From Atrina japonica (lineage: Eukaryota; Mollusca; Bivalvia; Pterioida; Pinnidae), in the NCBI GenBank assembly GCA_030159075.1, contig BROG01000133.1, positions 1-64,000 of the forward strand: a stretch of DNA of 64,000 bases. Direction: 5' to 3'. The first letter of the stretch is position 1. Each line of letters opens with the position of its first letter. The translations under genes were made by a program, and so were the position numbers. Of the stretch, positions 12,576 to 23,084 are shown one piece after another. The notes under the pieces are model-generated. The model had not been told where the DNA came from and did no database searches. It saw only the letters and a list, made by a program, of their open reading frames with translations.

Positions 12576-12624
12576 GTTTTTTTTTTATATAGATAAGATA
12601 AATTTTTTAAATCGATTATAAAAA
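12576..12624. promoter_or_regulatory. Divergent AT-rich intergenic promoter region
   Basis: Only 49 bp separate the capsid start (minus, ATG at 12575) from the coiled-coil gene start (plus, 12625). The stretch is almost entirely A/T, contains TATATAG, and puts an A-run directly before each start codon. It probably served both genes; no transcription evidence is available. Confidence 0.4.
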
Positions 12625-13815
12625 ATGGATGAAGATATTGTATTCGACAATCCCACTTACGACGATGATGATGTTGATCAAGATACCACGGAAGAAACTC
12701 CGCTTGTGGATAATATGGATGAAACTACGAGCAACCCGACATTAAAGACGGATGAGTTACCATCACCTGACCAACGAGAACGTCTTAGAACGGATGAACT
12801 TGTGGACGAATGGAAAAAAGTAACGGGAGGTAGCGATAAATATTTAACATTTACATCCGATAAAAGAAGTAATTTATATGCCATAGGCGAGGAGGATACT
12901 CCGATTTTATTAAACGATAAACGTACTCCTAGGAAATTTGTAAAAGCAAGCACGTTAAAAGATAGAGGTAACACGCGATTTGTTAGAGAACTGAGTTTAT
13001 TCGAACAACTTCCGGAAAAAAAGGCAAGGAATGTACAACGTCAACTCGCTAATGTAGAGGAAATAGAAATGGATGTTTTTAACAGCGACGAAACGCGAGT
13101 AAAACGATTAGACGATGGAATATCAGAATTATCGAATAGTATACAAGATCTCTACACGGAATTACCTGTGAGAGAATTATTAGGGTTGGATAAAAGTTTA
13201 AAAACCATTCGCGGCTCATTGGGTGTTCAAGAATCCAAAAAAGTAGAGTTAGAACAAACGTTATCGCAATGGAAAGAAGACCTCGAAAACAATCCCGGCG
13301 ACAGAGAACGCATCGAGAGAGAGATAACAAAAACGCAAAACGAACTAGAGGGTGTGAACGAAAGCGTCGATATTCTAAAAGGAAAATTAAAATCGCAATT
13401 GACCGGCATAAAAAGGCGATTAAAAGGTTTACTAGACGATAATCTCCCCTTGAGAGAAAGAATCGCCAATCTGCTCAGAGAACAAGGAATCACCATTTTT
13501 AACGTCTTAACGGCCATCGGCCATTGGATACCAGACGCCAAACCGATTAAACCGCTGCCTCATCCGCCACCGAACAAAGAGGATTGATTGCAGGAATGGC
13601 TCAAGAAACAACTGGACGCCGTCGGTAAATTGCTGGCGAGATGAGGCGCTAAATTCGGCGAGGCATTGCCAGGCATATTGGGAGCAATCGTCTCGTGGAT
13701 ATTGTCGACTCTCAGCAAAGCGGCCGTTTGGTTGGGAGAACATTTGTGGGTGGTGGGTATGGGCGTCGTCGGTCTGTTGTTAGCGAAACTCAACGAAGAG
13801 AAGAAAAGAAAATAA
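12625..13815 (+). pseudogene. Polinton coiled-coil protein with hydrophobic tail, two in-frame TGA
   Basis: The open part (320 codons to 13587) starts with an acidic region (DNPTYDDDDVDQD) and has a long charged coiled-coil core at about residues 140-285. A conserved LREQGITIFNVLTAIG segment and a proline-rich linker follow. The same frame continues after TGA at 13585-13587 and another TGA near 13642 as an amphipathic/hydrophobic tail (LPGILGAIVSWILS, then VVGMGVVGLLL) to a stop at 13813-13815. This layout resembles a Polinton-associated protein of unknown function common in invertebrate elements. Both stops are most simply single-base decay. Confidence 0.65.
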
Positions 13816-14576
13816 CGATAGAGCAAAAATTGCGGTCTTTTGACATTTGTGGTCGTGTACAACCTGTTTTTGTGGTTCAATCTGTTTAGGCGATACTTTA
13901 GGTGGAATAATAGGTTGTATTTTAGGGGGTGGTTTTACTTTAGGTGGCTTAAACGTTTTCGTATTCAGCTCGACGTTCAACCCCGGTTTTGCCTTTTCGG
14001 GCGCGATTAAAATTTCGTTATTGTACTCGGCGACGTCGGGGTCGATTTTTAGTTCCATGTTACTGGGCATCATGTAAAGTCCCGGATAGATGACGAAATC
14101 GACTTTACTGTTGGCAAATCTCAAACAGTCTTCGTAACGAGAAATGTCGGCGGGCAGGTCGAGGGGCCTGTTAATTGCGTCCTCGACGTCGCTCAGAAAT
14201 TGTTTTGGGGCATCCAAGGAGGTGGCGCCGCTGCCCACGATGGACGATCTAGTCTGTCCCTGAGAACCCAAAATTGCCCAGGCGAAAACCCGAATGGATG
14301 CGTCGATTCCGGCGGTTCCGGGGAGCGTGTATTTACCTTCGTCGGCTATAAACGTCGACCATTTCGTGTTATATTTTCCGAAGATGCTACCCTTGATTTC
14401 CCAATCCGCGTCGACACGTTAAATTCGCGACAAATTCTTTTGTACGCGGAAATATCGACATTGTTCGTGTAGTGGTCGAAATCAGTGTAGCTTGGCAGGG
14501 GGACGGCCATCTCTTTCAAGATTCTTCTGATTTGATAGTCGACATTTGACTTCGTGTACCGGTGGTGGTACCACAC
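13780..14576 (-). pseudogene. Unknown Polinton structural-type protein, broken
   Basis: Two overlapping minus-strand frames (14576-14346 and 14271-13780) read as one protein once a frame change near 14350-14390 is allowed for. The first carries MAVPLPSYTDFDHY, the second SGATSLDAPKQFLSDVEDA and FVIYPGLYMMPSNMEL, then a proline/lysine-rich linker and a hydrophobic C-terminus (AIFALSLFSFLLF). The N-terminus belongs to a segment duplicated at 15365-15582. It is convergent with, and slightly overlaps, the coiled-coil gene. It may be a minor capsid (penton-type) protein, but I do not recognise it with certainty. Confidence 0.45.
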
Positions 14577-16140
14577 GGAATTCAGTGTTCTGCTTTATGG
14601 CAGGGGGTAACATGGGCCATCCTCTTACGTCAATTATTCGTGAAAATATTCTGATTTTTGGTCGATAGTCAAAAACGATAAGATAGTGAATGTTAATTTA
14701 AAGTACAAACGATCTTCGACAGCGCGTTCGATAATCACGTGGGGGTTACGTTGATAATCACGGTTACCCCGTTCACGTGGTCTTAGAATTTAAGAAATTT
14801 TAAAACAATAAAAAAGATGTCTATGTCGGGATTAGACTTAAATCGATGGGCATTAAGATATTATTCGACGGCTTCGTGTTTAGACTCGGACTCTTGGGGG
14901 AATTAAACGTGACGTTAATCTTGAACGACGTCGAAAAAACGACTCATCAAACGAAAAACGGCGAGGACGTAACGTTGAATCCCCCTTTGCGAGTGAAATC
15001 GGGCGACGTTCTAAATATTAGCGTGAATAAAGGTTCCAAATCGGGGACCATCAACGGCGTCGTCGTATTAGACATTTTAAAAAAAAATTTCCGTTTAATA
15101 AAAGACGAATTATATGAGTTAAAAACGACCCGAATTATATCCGACGTTTCGCCGGGAAATCGAAGCGAGAAAGAGCATGCACAAAAAACGACCCGCAACA
15201 ATTATCGTCTGCAGACTGAATCGGTAGGGTTGGCGAAAAGGTATCAGACGATTACGTCGGAGAAAACACGATTATAAAAACTCGCGGAAAGGAAATCATC
15301 TCCGAGCGAGAAAGAGCATGCACAAAAAATGCAAAAGGACGGTCAACACGACGGACGGGAAATAGTGTAGCTTGGCAGGGGGACGGCCGCTTTGATTCCG
15401 ATTTTGATATATAGTCGGACTTCGGCGCGTCTTTCGTCGTCACGCCGCAACCGGTGGTGGCTTACCACACGGCGAAATTCAGTTGGTTCGGCTTTATTCT
15501 GGTGTAACCGATAGCCGGACTGCCCCTCCGAAATCGTCACGTCCGATAAGTTTAAATCCTTCTTGTAGTCGTAAATGTTCATCTTTTATTAAAAAAATGG
15601 GCTCGGTCGGCAAGCCCGTGAAATTGCCTGGCGATAACGACGACTGGTATCAGACGATAATCACGGTTGCTGAACAATAAAAAAGATGTCTATGTCGGGA
15701 ATACGAAGAGAAACACGTGGAGATTATAAACACTCGCGGAAAGCAAATTGAATCGGAAGAAAAGACTTAAATCTCCAAGATATTATTCGACGGCTTCAGT
15801 CGGACTCCGTCGATCTTGAACGACGGAAAAAAAAATATCAAACGGACGAGGAATTTGAATCCCCCCTTTGCAAGTGTCGCACGAGTTGACCAAGTCAACG
15901 GCGTCGTCGACATCCGAAGATGAGATAAAAACGAATTATATCCACTCAACAATATCCCATAATGGAGCAAAAAAAAGCGAGAAAGAGCAATGCACGATTT
16001 ACGCAAGCAGCTCCTAGAGGCATCGTCGTCGGCGGTCTCGGCTTTCTGGTGCCGATAGCCGGGCAAATCGTCGCCGTGGCGCTCGGTAGGGTTCATCCTG
16101 AAGAAATCGGAGAAAACGATTATTAGAATTCCAGTAGTCG
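14577..16140. other. Scrambled, partly duplicated Polinton gene fragments
   Basis: Short blocks recur in changed order. AGTGTAGCTTGGCAGGGGGACGG is at 14490 and 15367. AACAATAAAAAAGATGTCTATGTC is at 14805 and 15675. GATATTATTCGACGGCTTC is at 14858 and 15780. GAGAAAGAGCATGCACAAAAA is at 15168 and 15308 and in altered form at 15980. GGTATCAGACGATNA is at 15240 and 15648. One open frame remains at 14846-15277 (beta-rich, KSGDVLNISVNKGSKSG). An N-terminal piece of the neighbouring minus-strand protein is at 15582-15365, and a 27-codon frame sits at 15597-15680. The copies are diverged and truncated, so duplication was followed by deletion. Confidence 0.7.
14846..15277 (+). CDS. Hypothetical beta-rich Polinton protein (fragment)
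   Basis: A 143-codon frame with alternating hydrophobic and polar residues (NVTLILNDVEKTT, DVTLNPPLRVKSGDVLNIS, GTINGVVVLDIL) suggests a small beta-sandwich. The N-terminus is uncertain: an upstream ATG at 14818, preceded by AATAAAAAAG, is in another frame. A decayed second copy of the same coding region is visible at 15780-15880. A single-jelly-roll minor capsid role is possible but unproven. Confidence 0.4.
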   Translation: MGIKILFDGFVFRLGLLGELNVTLILNDVEKTTHQTKNGEDVTLNPPLRVKSGDVLNISVNKGSKSGTINGVVVLDILKKNFRLIKDELYELKTTRIISDVSPGNRSEKEHAQKTTRNNYRLQTESVGLAKRYQTITSEKTRL

Positions 16141-16200
16141 GGCCCTCGAAGACGGGAAAATATCGGACGAGGAATTTTTCGCACGATAGTATATGAAGGA

Positions 16201-16565
16201 TAAAACCACTAGGTCGTTGTCACTAGACCTCATAGGCAAATCCGCTTCACCTTAACGTTAGATTAGTATATGTTTATAATATTTATAACCACTACCGTTT
16301 GAGTCCCCGAGGGTATACATAAACCTAGTACCTGGTATTTCGGTACCAGCTGTTATTTCATACTAAAGTAATATTTGGCACTGTTAACACTATTTAAATT
16401 CGAAAATTTTCTAGAGCTAAGATAATCATTTTTTACTCTTAGACGGATTTCGGCTAAACTTTCAGAGATATTATTTGGCCATGAGCTCAACTGATGAAGT
16501 CTTATTGACAGAAACGATATCGTCTTGAGCACTATAACTTTGGTATTATGTTTATAATATTTTTA
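16201..16565 (+). mobile_element. Retrozyme-like repeat copy inside the Polinton
   Basis: Homologous to the tandem units at 49763-50380. Shared blocks are CCGTTTGAGTCCCC, GGTATACATAAACCTA, TATTTCGGTACCA, TAATATTTGGCACTG, ATTTAAATTCGAAA, AGACGGATTTCGGCTA and a hammerhead motif, followed by ATAACTTTGGTATTATGTTTATAATATT. It begins with a CCACTAGGTCGTTGTC block equivalent to CCACCAGGTCGTTGCC between the 50-kb units. Lying between Polinton genes, it is a later insertion. Confidence 0.75.
16485..16530 (+). ncRNA. Type I hammerhead ribozyme motif (copy 1)
   Basis: Stem I strands GCTCAA (16485-16490) and TTGAGC (16525-16530) are perfectly complementary. Between them are CTGATGA (16491-16497), stem II GTC/GAC closed by an A-A mismatch, GAAA (16511-16514) and a palindromic stem III ACGATATCGT. 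Cleavage is predicted after C16524. All invariant core bases are present. The short self-complementary stem III suggests activity as a dimer. Confidence 0.85.
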
Positions 16566-16589
16566 AGACAATATTTGTTTTAAAAATTT

Positions 16590-16966
16590 CCGTAAAAATC
16601 TTGTATAAGGTCCTTTTGCGCAAAGAAATTGCTATAATCTTTACCGATGTCCTCAACCTCGTCAGCATTGTTCAATGCTTCTTTAACAAGGTTTTTATAC
16701 TAGAATATTTTTCTAGACGTAATGTCAGATATTCTATACACAATTCCTTGTCGTCAAGATGGTGCAGTACAAACATCATTAACACGTTCAATAGTACTTA
16801 GGGAATCTATTAAAAGAGACACCTTCCATCTTGTACGCTCATCTGAATCGCCTATCCAGTGTTCAGGGCGATACATAAAAATTTCAGAATATTCATCGTT
16901 GCAGCGCTGCAGAAGCCGCGCAATTTTTTCGTCCCTGTCTACAACAGATTGAAGCTCTTCATTCAT
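16590..16966 (-). pseudogene. Small unknown Polinton protein, frameshifted
   Basis: The open part (16966-16754) encodes a charged, probably helical protein (NEELQSVVDRDEKIARLL, MYRPEHWIGDSDERTRW). After a stop and frame change near 16745-16755, readable sequence continues (VYRISDI, then EALNNADEVEDIGKDY) to about 16590. I recognise no family; its place between known element genes suggests an accessory protein. Confidence 0.4.
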
Positions 16967-17070
16967 AATGCTTAGTGTGTAGTAAAAATTTAATCGTATC
17001 TTTCAATTCACCCGCTTGGGAATAGGACAATGTTTTTTTCTAGGACGTCCGCGTTTTCTATCGGATTTTT

Positions 17071-17346
17071 ATGCACTTTCCACCATTCATCTGCGCGCTC
17101 TTTTCCCCCGCACGAATAGCACGTTTCGTATTTAGTGCCAAACGTAGATGGGATAACAATGCTAAAAGCAATGCTAATAGCACCGATAGCAATGCTAATA
17201 GCAACGATGGTAGCTGGAAATGGCTAGTTGGTGGACTTATGGTTGTTGGATTTCTGGTCTACATAAAACCAGAGCCAAAAGTAATTCGGGAGCCACCAAA
17301 AGTAATTCAAGAAGAATCAAAACCCAACATTCATGAAATGTATTAA
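17071..17346 (+). CDS. Small single-pass membrane protein (Polinton)
   Basis: The C-terminal half is convincing: an asparagine/serine repeat (NANSTDSNANSND), one transmembrane segment (WLVGGLMVVGFLVYI) and a proline/lysine-rich tail (EPKVIREPPKVIQEE). The first ~25 residues may not belong, because the minus strand there also reads as a short cysteine-containing stretch, so the true start is uncertain. It is followed after about 25 bp by the next small gene on the same strand. Confidence 0.45.
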   Translation: MHFPPFICALFSPARIARFVFSAKRRWDNNAKSNANSTDSNANSNDGSWKWLVGGLMVVGFLVYIKPEPKVIREPPKVIQEESKPNIHEMY

Positions 17347-17370
17347 AACATTTTTCTCTCTTATTAAAAA

Positions 17371-17595
17371 GATGAGTGAAAAAGATTTAATAAACACGGT
17401 GTATCACACAGCCGTCAATACGGGGATAGCCATCGTATACGCGCAATTATCCAAGAAATTTTTAAGATGCAAGCGCCTAAACTGGATTTCGAACCAAAAG
17501 ATTTCGGGATGCTCGTCCTCGAGTTTACGCTCGCTAATTACACCAAAGACATGTTAGTCCAAAAGAGAATCATTCCCGCCGACATCATGAAATAA
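17371..17595 (+). pseudogene. Small conserved Polinton protein, one frameshift
   Basis: Starts at an ATG preceded by TTATTAAAAAG. The N-terminal ~30 codons form a hydrophobic helix (NTGIAIVYAQLSKKF). A frameshift near 17460-17470 separates the C-terminal half, which reads LDFEPKDFGMLVLEFTLA and ends IIPADIMK at a TAA near 17593. The half-and-half layout matches a short Polinton protein of unknown function seen between structural genes and integrase. Probably a virion-associated membrane peptide. Confidence 0.55.
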
Positions 17596-17617
17596 AATAA
17601 AACGTCTAGTTTTAAAA

Positions 17618-18007
17618 ATGGCAACGATGATGATAGGTGGTGCATTGGTAAATGCTTTGGCCTTTAGCGGATCACAAGTTTTATTTTCTAATCACGAGGA
17701 GCAAAAAAGACACGATGAGGCTATGGAAAAACTGACTTAAGCCAGAGACGAATGGAATCACAAACGAGCGAAAAGATTAGATTTTTTAAACGAGAGATTG
17801 AAAAAAGAAGGTCACGCCTTGTACACCTTCAAAGAAGTAGACGCGGCGATGCGTCTGTATTCCGACATGACGGGCGAAGAGGAGATGCCGCCGGCACCGA
17901 AACTGAGCGATTTTTACGAACCCTCCGAAGACCAAAAAGAAAAAGAAAGGTGTTTTACGCCGCCAAAAATCTGTAATTTATATTTTAAAAAATATAAATT
18001 ACGTTAA
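17618..18007 (+). pseudogene. Small Polinton protein with in-frame stop
   Basis: The ATG at 17618 is preceded by TTTAAAA. A glycine/alanine-rich hydrophobic N-terminus (MIGGALVNALAFSGSQ) leads into a charged helix (QKRHDEAMEKL). TAA at codon 41 (17738-17740) interrupts the frame, which then continues to 18007 with KLSDFYEPSEDQKEKE near the end. The stop is a single-base change from an expected sense codon. Function unknown; the family is recurrent next to Polinton integrases. Confidence 0.6.
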
Positions 18008-18009
18008 AA

Positions 18010-18869
18010 ATGGAAAAGATATATTACAGTCCACGCGGATACTGGAAGGGAAAAATAGCCATCGAGATATAGTGAGCGAGAAGGAGGCGTTCGATTTCCT
18101 CAAAAAACAAGACGTTTGGCAAATCTATCTACCCGTGCCCAAGAAAATCGTGCGACCCAAATTTGAGGTCGTGGAAAAAAACGACACACATCAGGCCGAT
18201 TTGTTGTTTTTACCGGACGATAGGGTGGGTGGCAAAACGTACAAGTACGCTTTGACGCTGGTAGACGTGGGGAGCAGATACAAGGAAGCGGAACCTCTGA
18301 CAAGCAAGAACAGCAAAGAGGTGGCAGAGGCCCTCGAAAGAATCTACGCGAGGCATTTGACGTTTCCCAAAATCTTACAAGTGGACCCCGGTCGCGAATT
18401 CATGGGAACCGTCACCAAACTGATGGCCGCTCATGACACCGTCATAAGGAGAGGAAAACGCGGCATTCATCGAGACCAGGCCATCGTCGAAAGATTCAAC
18501 AAGACGTTGAGTGAGAGACTCTTCACCTATCAGTACGATCAAGAGATGAAATCAAAGGGTAGAAATAGAGAATGGGCGCAGCGATTGCCGGAAGTCGTAA
18601 AAGCGATTAACGAGGAGACCAAGCCGCCTGAAGAAATAGAACCCGCGAACGATACGCAGTCGCCCATGGGTCCTTTCGCCAAAGTGAGATATCTGTATGA
18701 ACCGGGTGAATTGGAAGGTGGAAGATATAGAGCCACGGACCCCATCTGGAGCGTCGACAAGCACGAAATCGATAGGCATTTTAGGATGCAGGGCATCGAC
18801 GTGTATTACCTGAAAAAGCCGGCACCTCGGAGAAATTTCGTCAGGGAGGAATTACTGCTCGTGGAGTAA
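18010..18869 (+). pseudogene. Polinton DDE integrase (retroviral-type), N-terminus frameshifted
   Basis: An ATG at 18010 opens 20 codons typical of these integrases (IYYSPRGYWKG), then TAG at 18070-18072. The remainder is open in another frame from 18072 to 18869. Counting from 18072, the catalytic triad is D43 (HQADLLFL), D105 (QVDPGREF) and E140 (AIVERFN); D-to-E spacing is 35. The C-terminal region contains RYLYEPGELEGG and FVREELL, typical of Polinton and related virus integrases, which insert the element with short target duplications. The start region is preceded by GTTAAAA. Catalytic core intact, N-terminal domain deleted or shifted. Confidence 0.9.
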
Positions 18870-18908
18870 TCTCCAATGGCCTAACGCATAAGTGTGAATG
18901 CGATCGCC

Positions 18909-21900
18909 TCAAATAAAAGGTTTCATGTCGAGTGGGTCTAGCGCCACTTTTACTTGCTCGATGCCGTAAATCGTTTGAATCATCGACCGTAAATTGGTCA
19001 TTTCCCTAGTTATTTTATCGTTTCTAAGGAGGGTGTTCTTGCAGTCATCGAAGGTAATTTTCTTCTCGACGACACACTTTTCACGCCCTTTGCTCGCTTC
19101 ATCGCCTTCATCTCCTTCGTCAAAACGCTGTACATCTTGGGCTTCAACCCGACATATTCGGCGATTGCAGTTCCCACACACTCATCATTCATTTCCCCCA
19201 CAACTTTCTTGTTTCTGTCTTTTTGGAAGTCTTTGGGGAAGAGGGGAAAACCGCTCGGATAATTAGAAAATTCAAATTCGTCTTCGTCTTCGATCATGTC
19301 TTTTTAGACGTCTTGGGTGTCGATTTCTATCAACAGACTGTCGGTGTCCGTGTAAAGTAGGTTGGCTTCATCGCCGTATTTACGTTTGAGTTACTTGTAA
19401 TACCACCCGTACATCAGCCTCTTCGATAAATCTAGGATGGTCATGCCCGCGTAAATTGGCTTGTTAAGTTTTACTTCCTTGCTCTTGAGATGAACGAATA
19501 CCATGTCCTCGTTGATTCGCGTCCATCTATCGAAGGTGGGAGAGGGTTGAGTTTACGTATCATCTCGTCTTTCTCCTCCCCGCGCACGATTTTTATATTA
19601 GTGCGAGTCCTGACGTTCTCCATCGTTTTCCCAAACAAATTCATCAGTTTGAAAAAATCTTTCTCGAAATCGTTTTTGGCCCACTTCCTTAATTGGGTGT
19701 TTTTATCGATGTACGTCGCGAGACACGGTTTTTCGTTAAATCGTAAGATCCGGTGGACCTTTTTATCGATCAGATTGGGCACTAATTTCGGAGGTCCCGT
19801 ATTATTCATCTGGTTCTGCCTGCTGGTATTCGGACAATCGGTTTTTATCGACTTGCAGGCGTTCGGGGGCCAACGGATAATTTTTGTTCGCGTCGTGCAA
19901 CTCTTTCGGATATTCTAAATCGACTTCCAAGATGTATCCCTTTCCTTCGGGTGGATTTAACGGATCCGGTACATCACTTACCCACTCGAACTCGTCGTAA
20001 GGCAGTGGGTGCATCATGCTCTCGCTGTACAGGGCGTTCGCATCTAAATACATGATGTACTTCGACGGCTCGCTCGGGTCGTATCCGTCCACGTACGGAT
20101 TGTTGGCTTTCGAATAGCGAGTGGGGACGGACGTTATGCCGCCGCGAATCGCTTTTTCGACGAATAGGTGCATGTCGTAATCGCTCAGCAATTCTAATTT
20201 CGCCTCGGAAATAAACAACGCTGCGTCCCACGCCAGCCCCGGCGCCGTGTAGTAGTGGCTGGGATCCAAACCGCAATTGTCGATGGAAACGCGTCGAAAT
20301 TTTCCGAACACCTCGGCTAATAAAACCACGTCCGTCTTCAGGTACAAGTCGTGGTAATCGCCGAGGTTTTGACATTTAAATTCTCGCCACATCGTTTGAG
20401 CGTGTGCGTAATCTTCATCCGAGATGTGGCTGTCCGAAAGTTTGCTATAAAATTCTTCTATCGGGGGTAGCGCGGTTTCGTTGAACCTATCTAAGGAGTC
20501 GAAGTATTCGTATGGATAGACGCCCTTCCGCGTTAATTTTGGCGTATTTTCTTTTCCGATTATAGATTCCATCATGGGAAAGTCGTGGATATTATTCACA
20601 AATTTCGCCAACGAATACGATAAAAACTGTAAGCTGTCGATGAACCTCAATTGAGCGAGGGAGAAACTGGTAAATTTTTCGCCGTTTGAGGGAATGCAGG
20701 TTATCTTTCCTCGCGTTTTTCCAATTTCCGAAAGAATCAAGTGAGAATCGTAGCCATTGAGATTGTGAAAAATGACGGGGATGGGCGTTTTATGTTTCAC
20801 GACTCACAACAGGCGATTACACTTGTTGTGAGCGGCGCCGCGAAATTTCCCCGTCAGATGACAGTGGTCGCGAACCTTAAGAAGGTCACATTTTTTATTG
20901 TCGATTTTTCCCATGATTTCCTTTATCTCGTCTTCTATGGTTCCGTGTCTCTCGATCCACCATTCGATATCCGCAATTTTGGCTACCAGCTTATCGTCAC
21001 TTGTCACCTCTTTCAGCCTCTGTCGCTTCTGTCCCAATTCTTTATTCAACTAAACTTTCTAACTCTTCTAATTCCTTTAAAAGTTTTTTCCTAGAAATCC
21101 ATAAGTCGCGCCACTCCTGTAAATTCGCCTTCGCACACCCAGCATTCCTTGGAAGCTTCATATCATTCTTTATCTTCGTCTGTCATATTAATGGGCTTTT
21201 TTATCCCAAAAATGTTGTTTATTTTTTCCACCGTCTTTTGTAAACTTTCCAAAAAATGGTAGGCCGCGTCTTCCCTCTGTATAGGACGGGCTCTTCCGTT
21301 TTTTTCGATGCCGTCTTTACTGCGCCAAACCACCGTATAACAATAGCCGCAGACCTCGTGACGAGATATCTTTTTGGTTTTATGGCCCATCGTCTCGTTC
21401 ATGGGAACGATGATGCTTTCAAAGTCCGCATAAATGACACAGTAAACGGGCTGCTTGTGCGCGTAATTTTTAAATTTTAATTTGACGCCCTTTTCGGGCA
21501 TGATGGGGACCATGGCTGTGTCGTTTATGCCCATACAGTCTTTCATGTGTTTATCGTGGACGGCCTTGCTCGAAGACATCTTTAGGCAATAATCCCAGAC
21601 AAATATTTTCTCATGGTAGTTAGTCTGAGAACGCATGAGTCTGGGCATATTTTTTTATCCAAGAATAATGCCAATTATTTTCCTCCCCTTCTAACAATAA
21701 CAAAGAAATGCGTTCTATATCGCTGCTTGGAAACAAATAATAGGTGGAAAATATCTTTCTCCAAATCCGATGACATTTATCGCCAATCCATTATGCCGCT
21801 CGAATTTACTTATCTGCGATAGGGGAGTCGGAAAATCGATGCCTTCCCAATCGTGCTCCTCTAAAAACCTTTTATATTTAGAAGGTTTATGGTGATTATT

Positions 21901-22753
21901 TTCTATCTCCTCGTGGTGTAACGCCGACAAGACGGCGTACTTGAAACATTGTTTGTCCGAATTTTGTACGTTAATGATTGCCTTTTTATTTTGTATTCTT
22001 TGGGTAGTGGGAAATAGGTGGACCCGCGAAACGCTTGGTCCTGCGCAAAATTCACGTATAACATGAGACATTTATCGAGCACCCATTGCGATTTCTCCGA
22101 AGTCGTTTGAATCGAGTCTAAAATCTGCTGAAGGGCGCTGTTATAGGCATTTGGAATCTCGTCCTCCCGCAACACGACGAGTTGGCGACTTCTATGATTG
22201 AGCGTTTGGTACTCCGTTTCGAGAACGCCTGGGACGTATCTCTGGTCGAGCTGAATCTGAAATTTTAAACCTCCCATTTTACGAAGCTGCTTCGTTATCT
22301 CGTCTATTATTGCCCCTCGAAGCGTGTTTAAGAGTTGGGGGTGTTGTGTGTGTCTTTATGACGACTGACGTCTTTCTTGATCGAGGTGTAAAATTTCTTA
22401 AAACGCCCGCCCACCTCGAACGTTTCGCCGTACTTATCGTTGAGTTCCGCCATCACGCCTTTCAACCGTCTTCTCGTTTCCGGCTTTTGCTGCATTTTAG
22501 CGGCGTCCCTCTCGAGGTCTGTGCTCAAAATGGCCTTAAACTTTCTGCGAATCGACTTACGCTGCATGTCGTTTACGGCGTTTGCGAGGTCCGATTCCAA
22601 AGTTTGCTGCAATTTTTCTCTGACAGATTCTTTGACATCTAATTCCGTAATGTTTTCGCTCGCGTAGTCGCTGAAAAGTTCCCAAATCTTTTTCGAGGTC
22701 CATTTCCCTCTGTTATATAGGTATTTCATATTCTCTAGTAATCCACACGCCAT
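18909..22753 (-). pseudogene. Protein-primed DNA polymerase B (Polinton type), multiple frameshifts
   Basis: Spans 3.8 kb from an ATG at 22753 to TGA at 18909. Exonuclease motifs are Exo I YADFES (frame 21648-21163), Exo II HNLNGYDSH (just after 20800) and Exo III YLKTDVVLL near 20340. Polymerase motif A is YLDANALYSE near 20040, motif B-like FGKTMENVR near 19625, and the catalytic YTDTDS near 19345 is intact. The first 140 codons are charged and helical and may include the terminal-protein region. At least six breaks (near 22320, 21990, 21700, 21130, 19800, 19480-19300) make it dead. It is convergent with the integrase, with 40 bp between the stops. Confidence 0.9.
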
Positions 22754-22808
22754 TTTAGTATATTACTATTGTTCTTATATCATTTCATTTCTACATCCCA
22801 TTTGGGAA

Positions 22809-22926
22809 TTCCGAGAACTCTATATGACTTGTAATTCCGCGAAATCTATATATAACTTGTGGATTCCGAGAACTCTATATGACTTGTGATTCTGCGAAAT
22901 CTATATATAACTTGTGGATTCCGAGG
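22809..22926. repeat. 55-bp tandem repeat at the Polinton edge
   Basis: Two copies of a 55-bp unit (22809-22863, 22864-22918) and the start of a third. Each unit is an alternation of TTCCGAGAACTCTATATGAC and TTCCGCGAAATCTATATATA halves. It lies just outside the polymerase start and may be the remnant of the element's terminal region; I found no inverted partner at the other end. Confidence 0.7.
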
Positions 22927-23084
22927 TTGCGCTTGACCTGTCGTGGAATGGTTGACCTTGAGCACAAAATCGAGAAAATTCCAGAAAGCCCGTATCACTA
23001 CACACAACTAATTCAAATGATGTTCGGTGTCTAAATTTCACTTTACTTTATATCCATCCTTCTTATTCTATATTTAAACTCGTC

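Noticed and set aside
14577..15600. Possible Polinton cysteine protease gene
   Set aside because: Expected in such elements, but I could not find a Cys-His protease motif in any frame here; absence is not proven because the region is scrambled.
22310..22667. Plus-strand ORFs over the polymerase N-terminus
   Set aside because: Antisense shadows of the minus-strand polymerase frame.
10700..22930. Terminal inverted repeats of the Polinton
   Set aside because: I compared the sequence around 10.7 kb and 22.8-22.9 kb and saw no convincing inverted match, so the true ends are probably lost or diverged.
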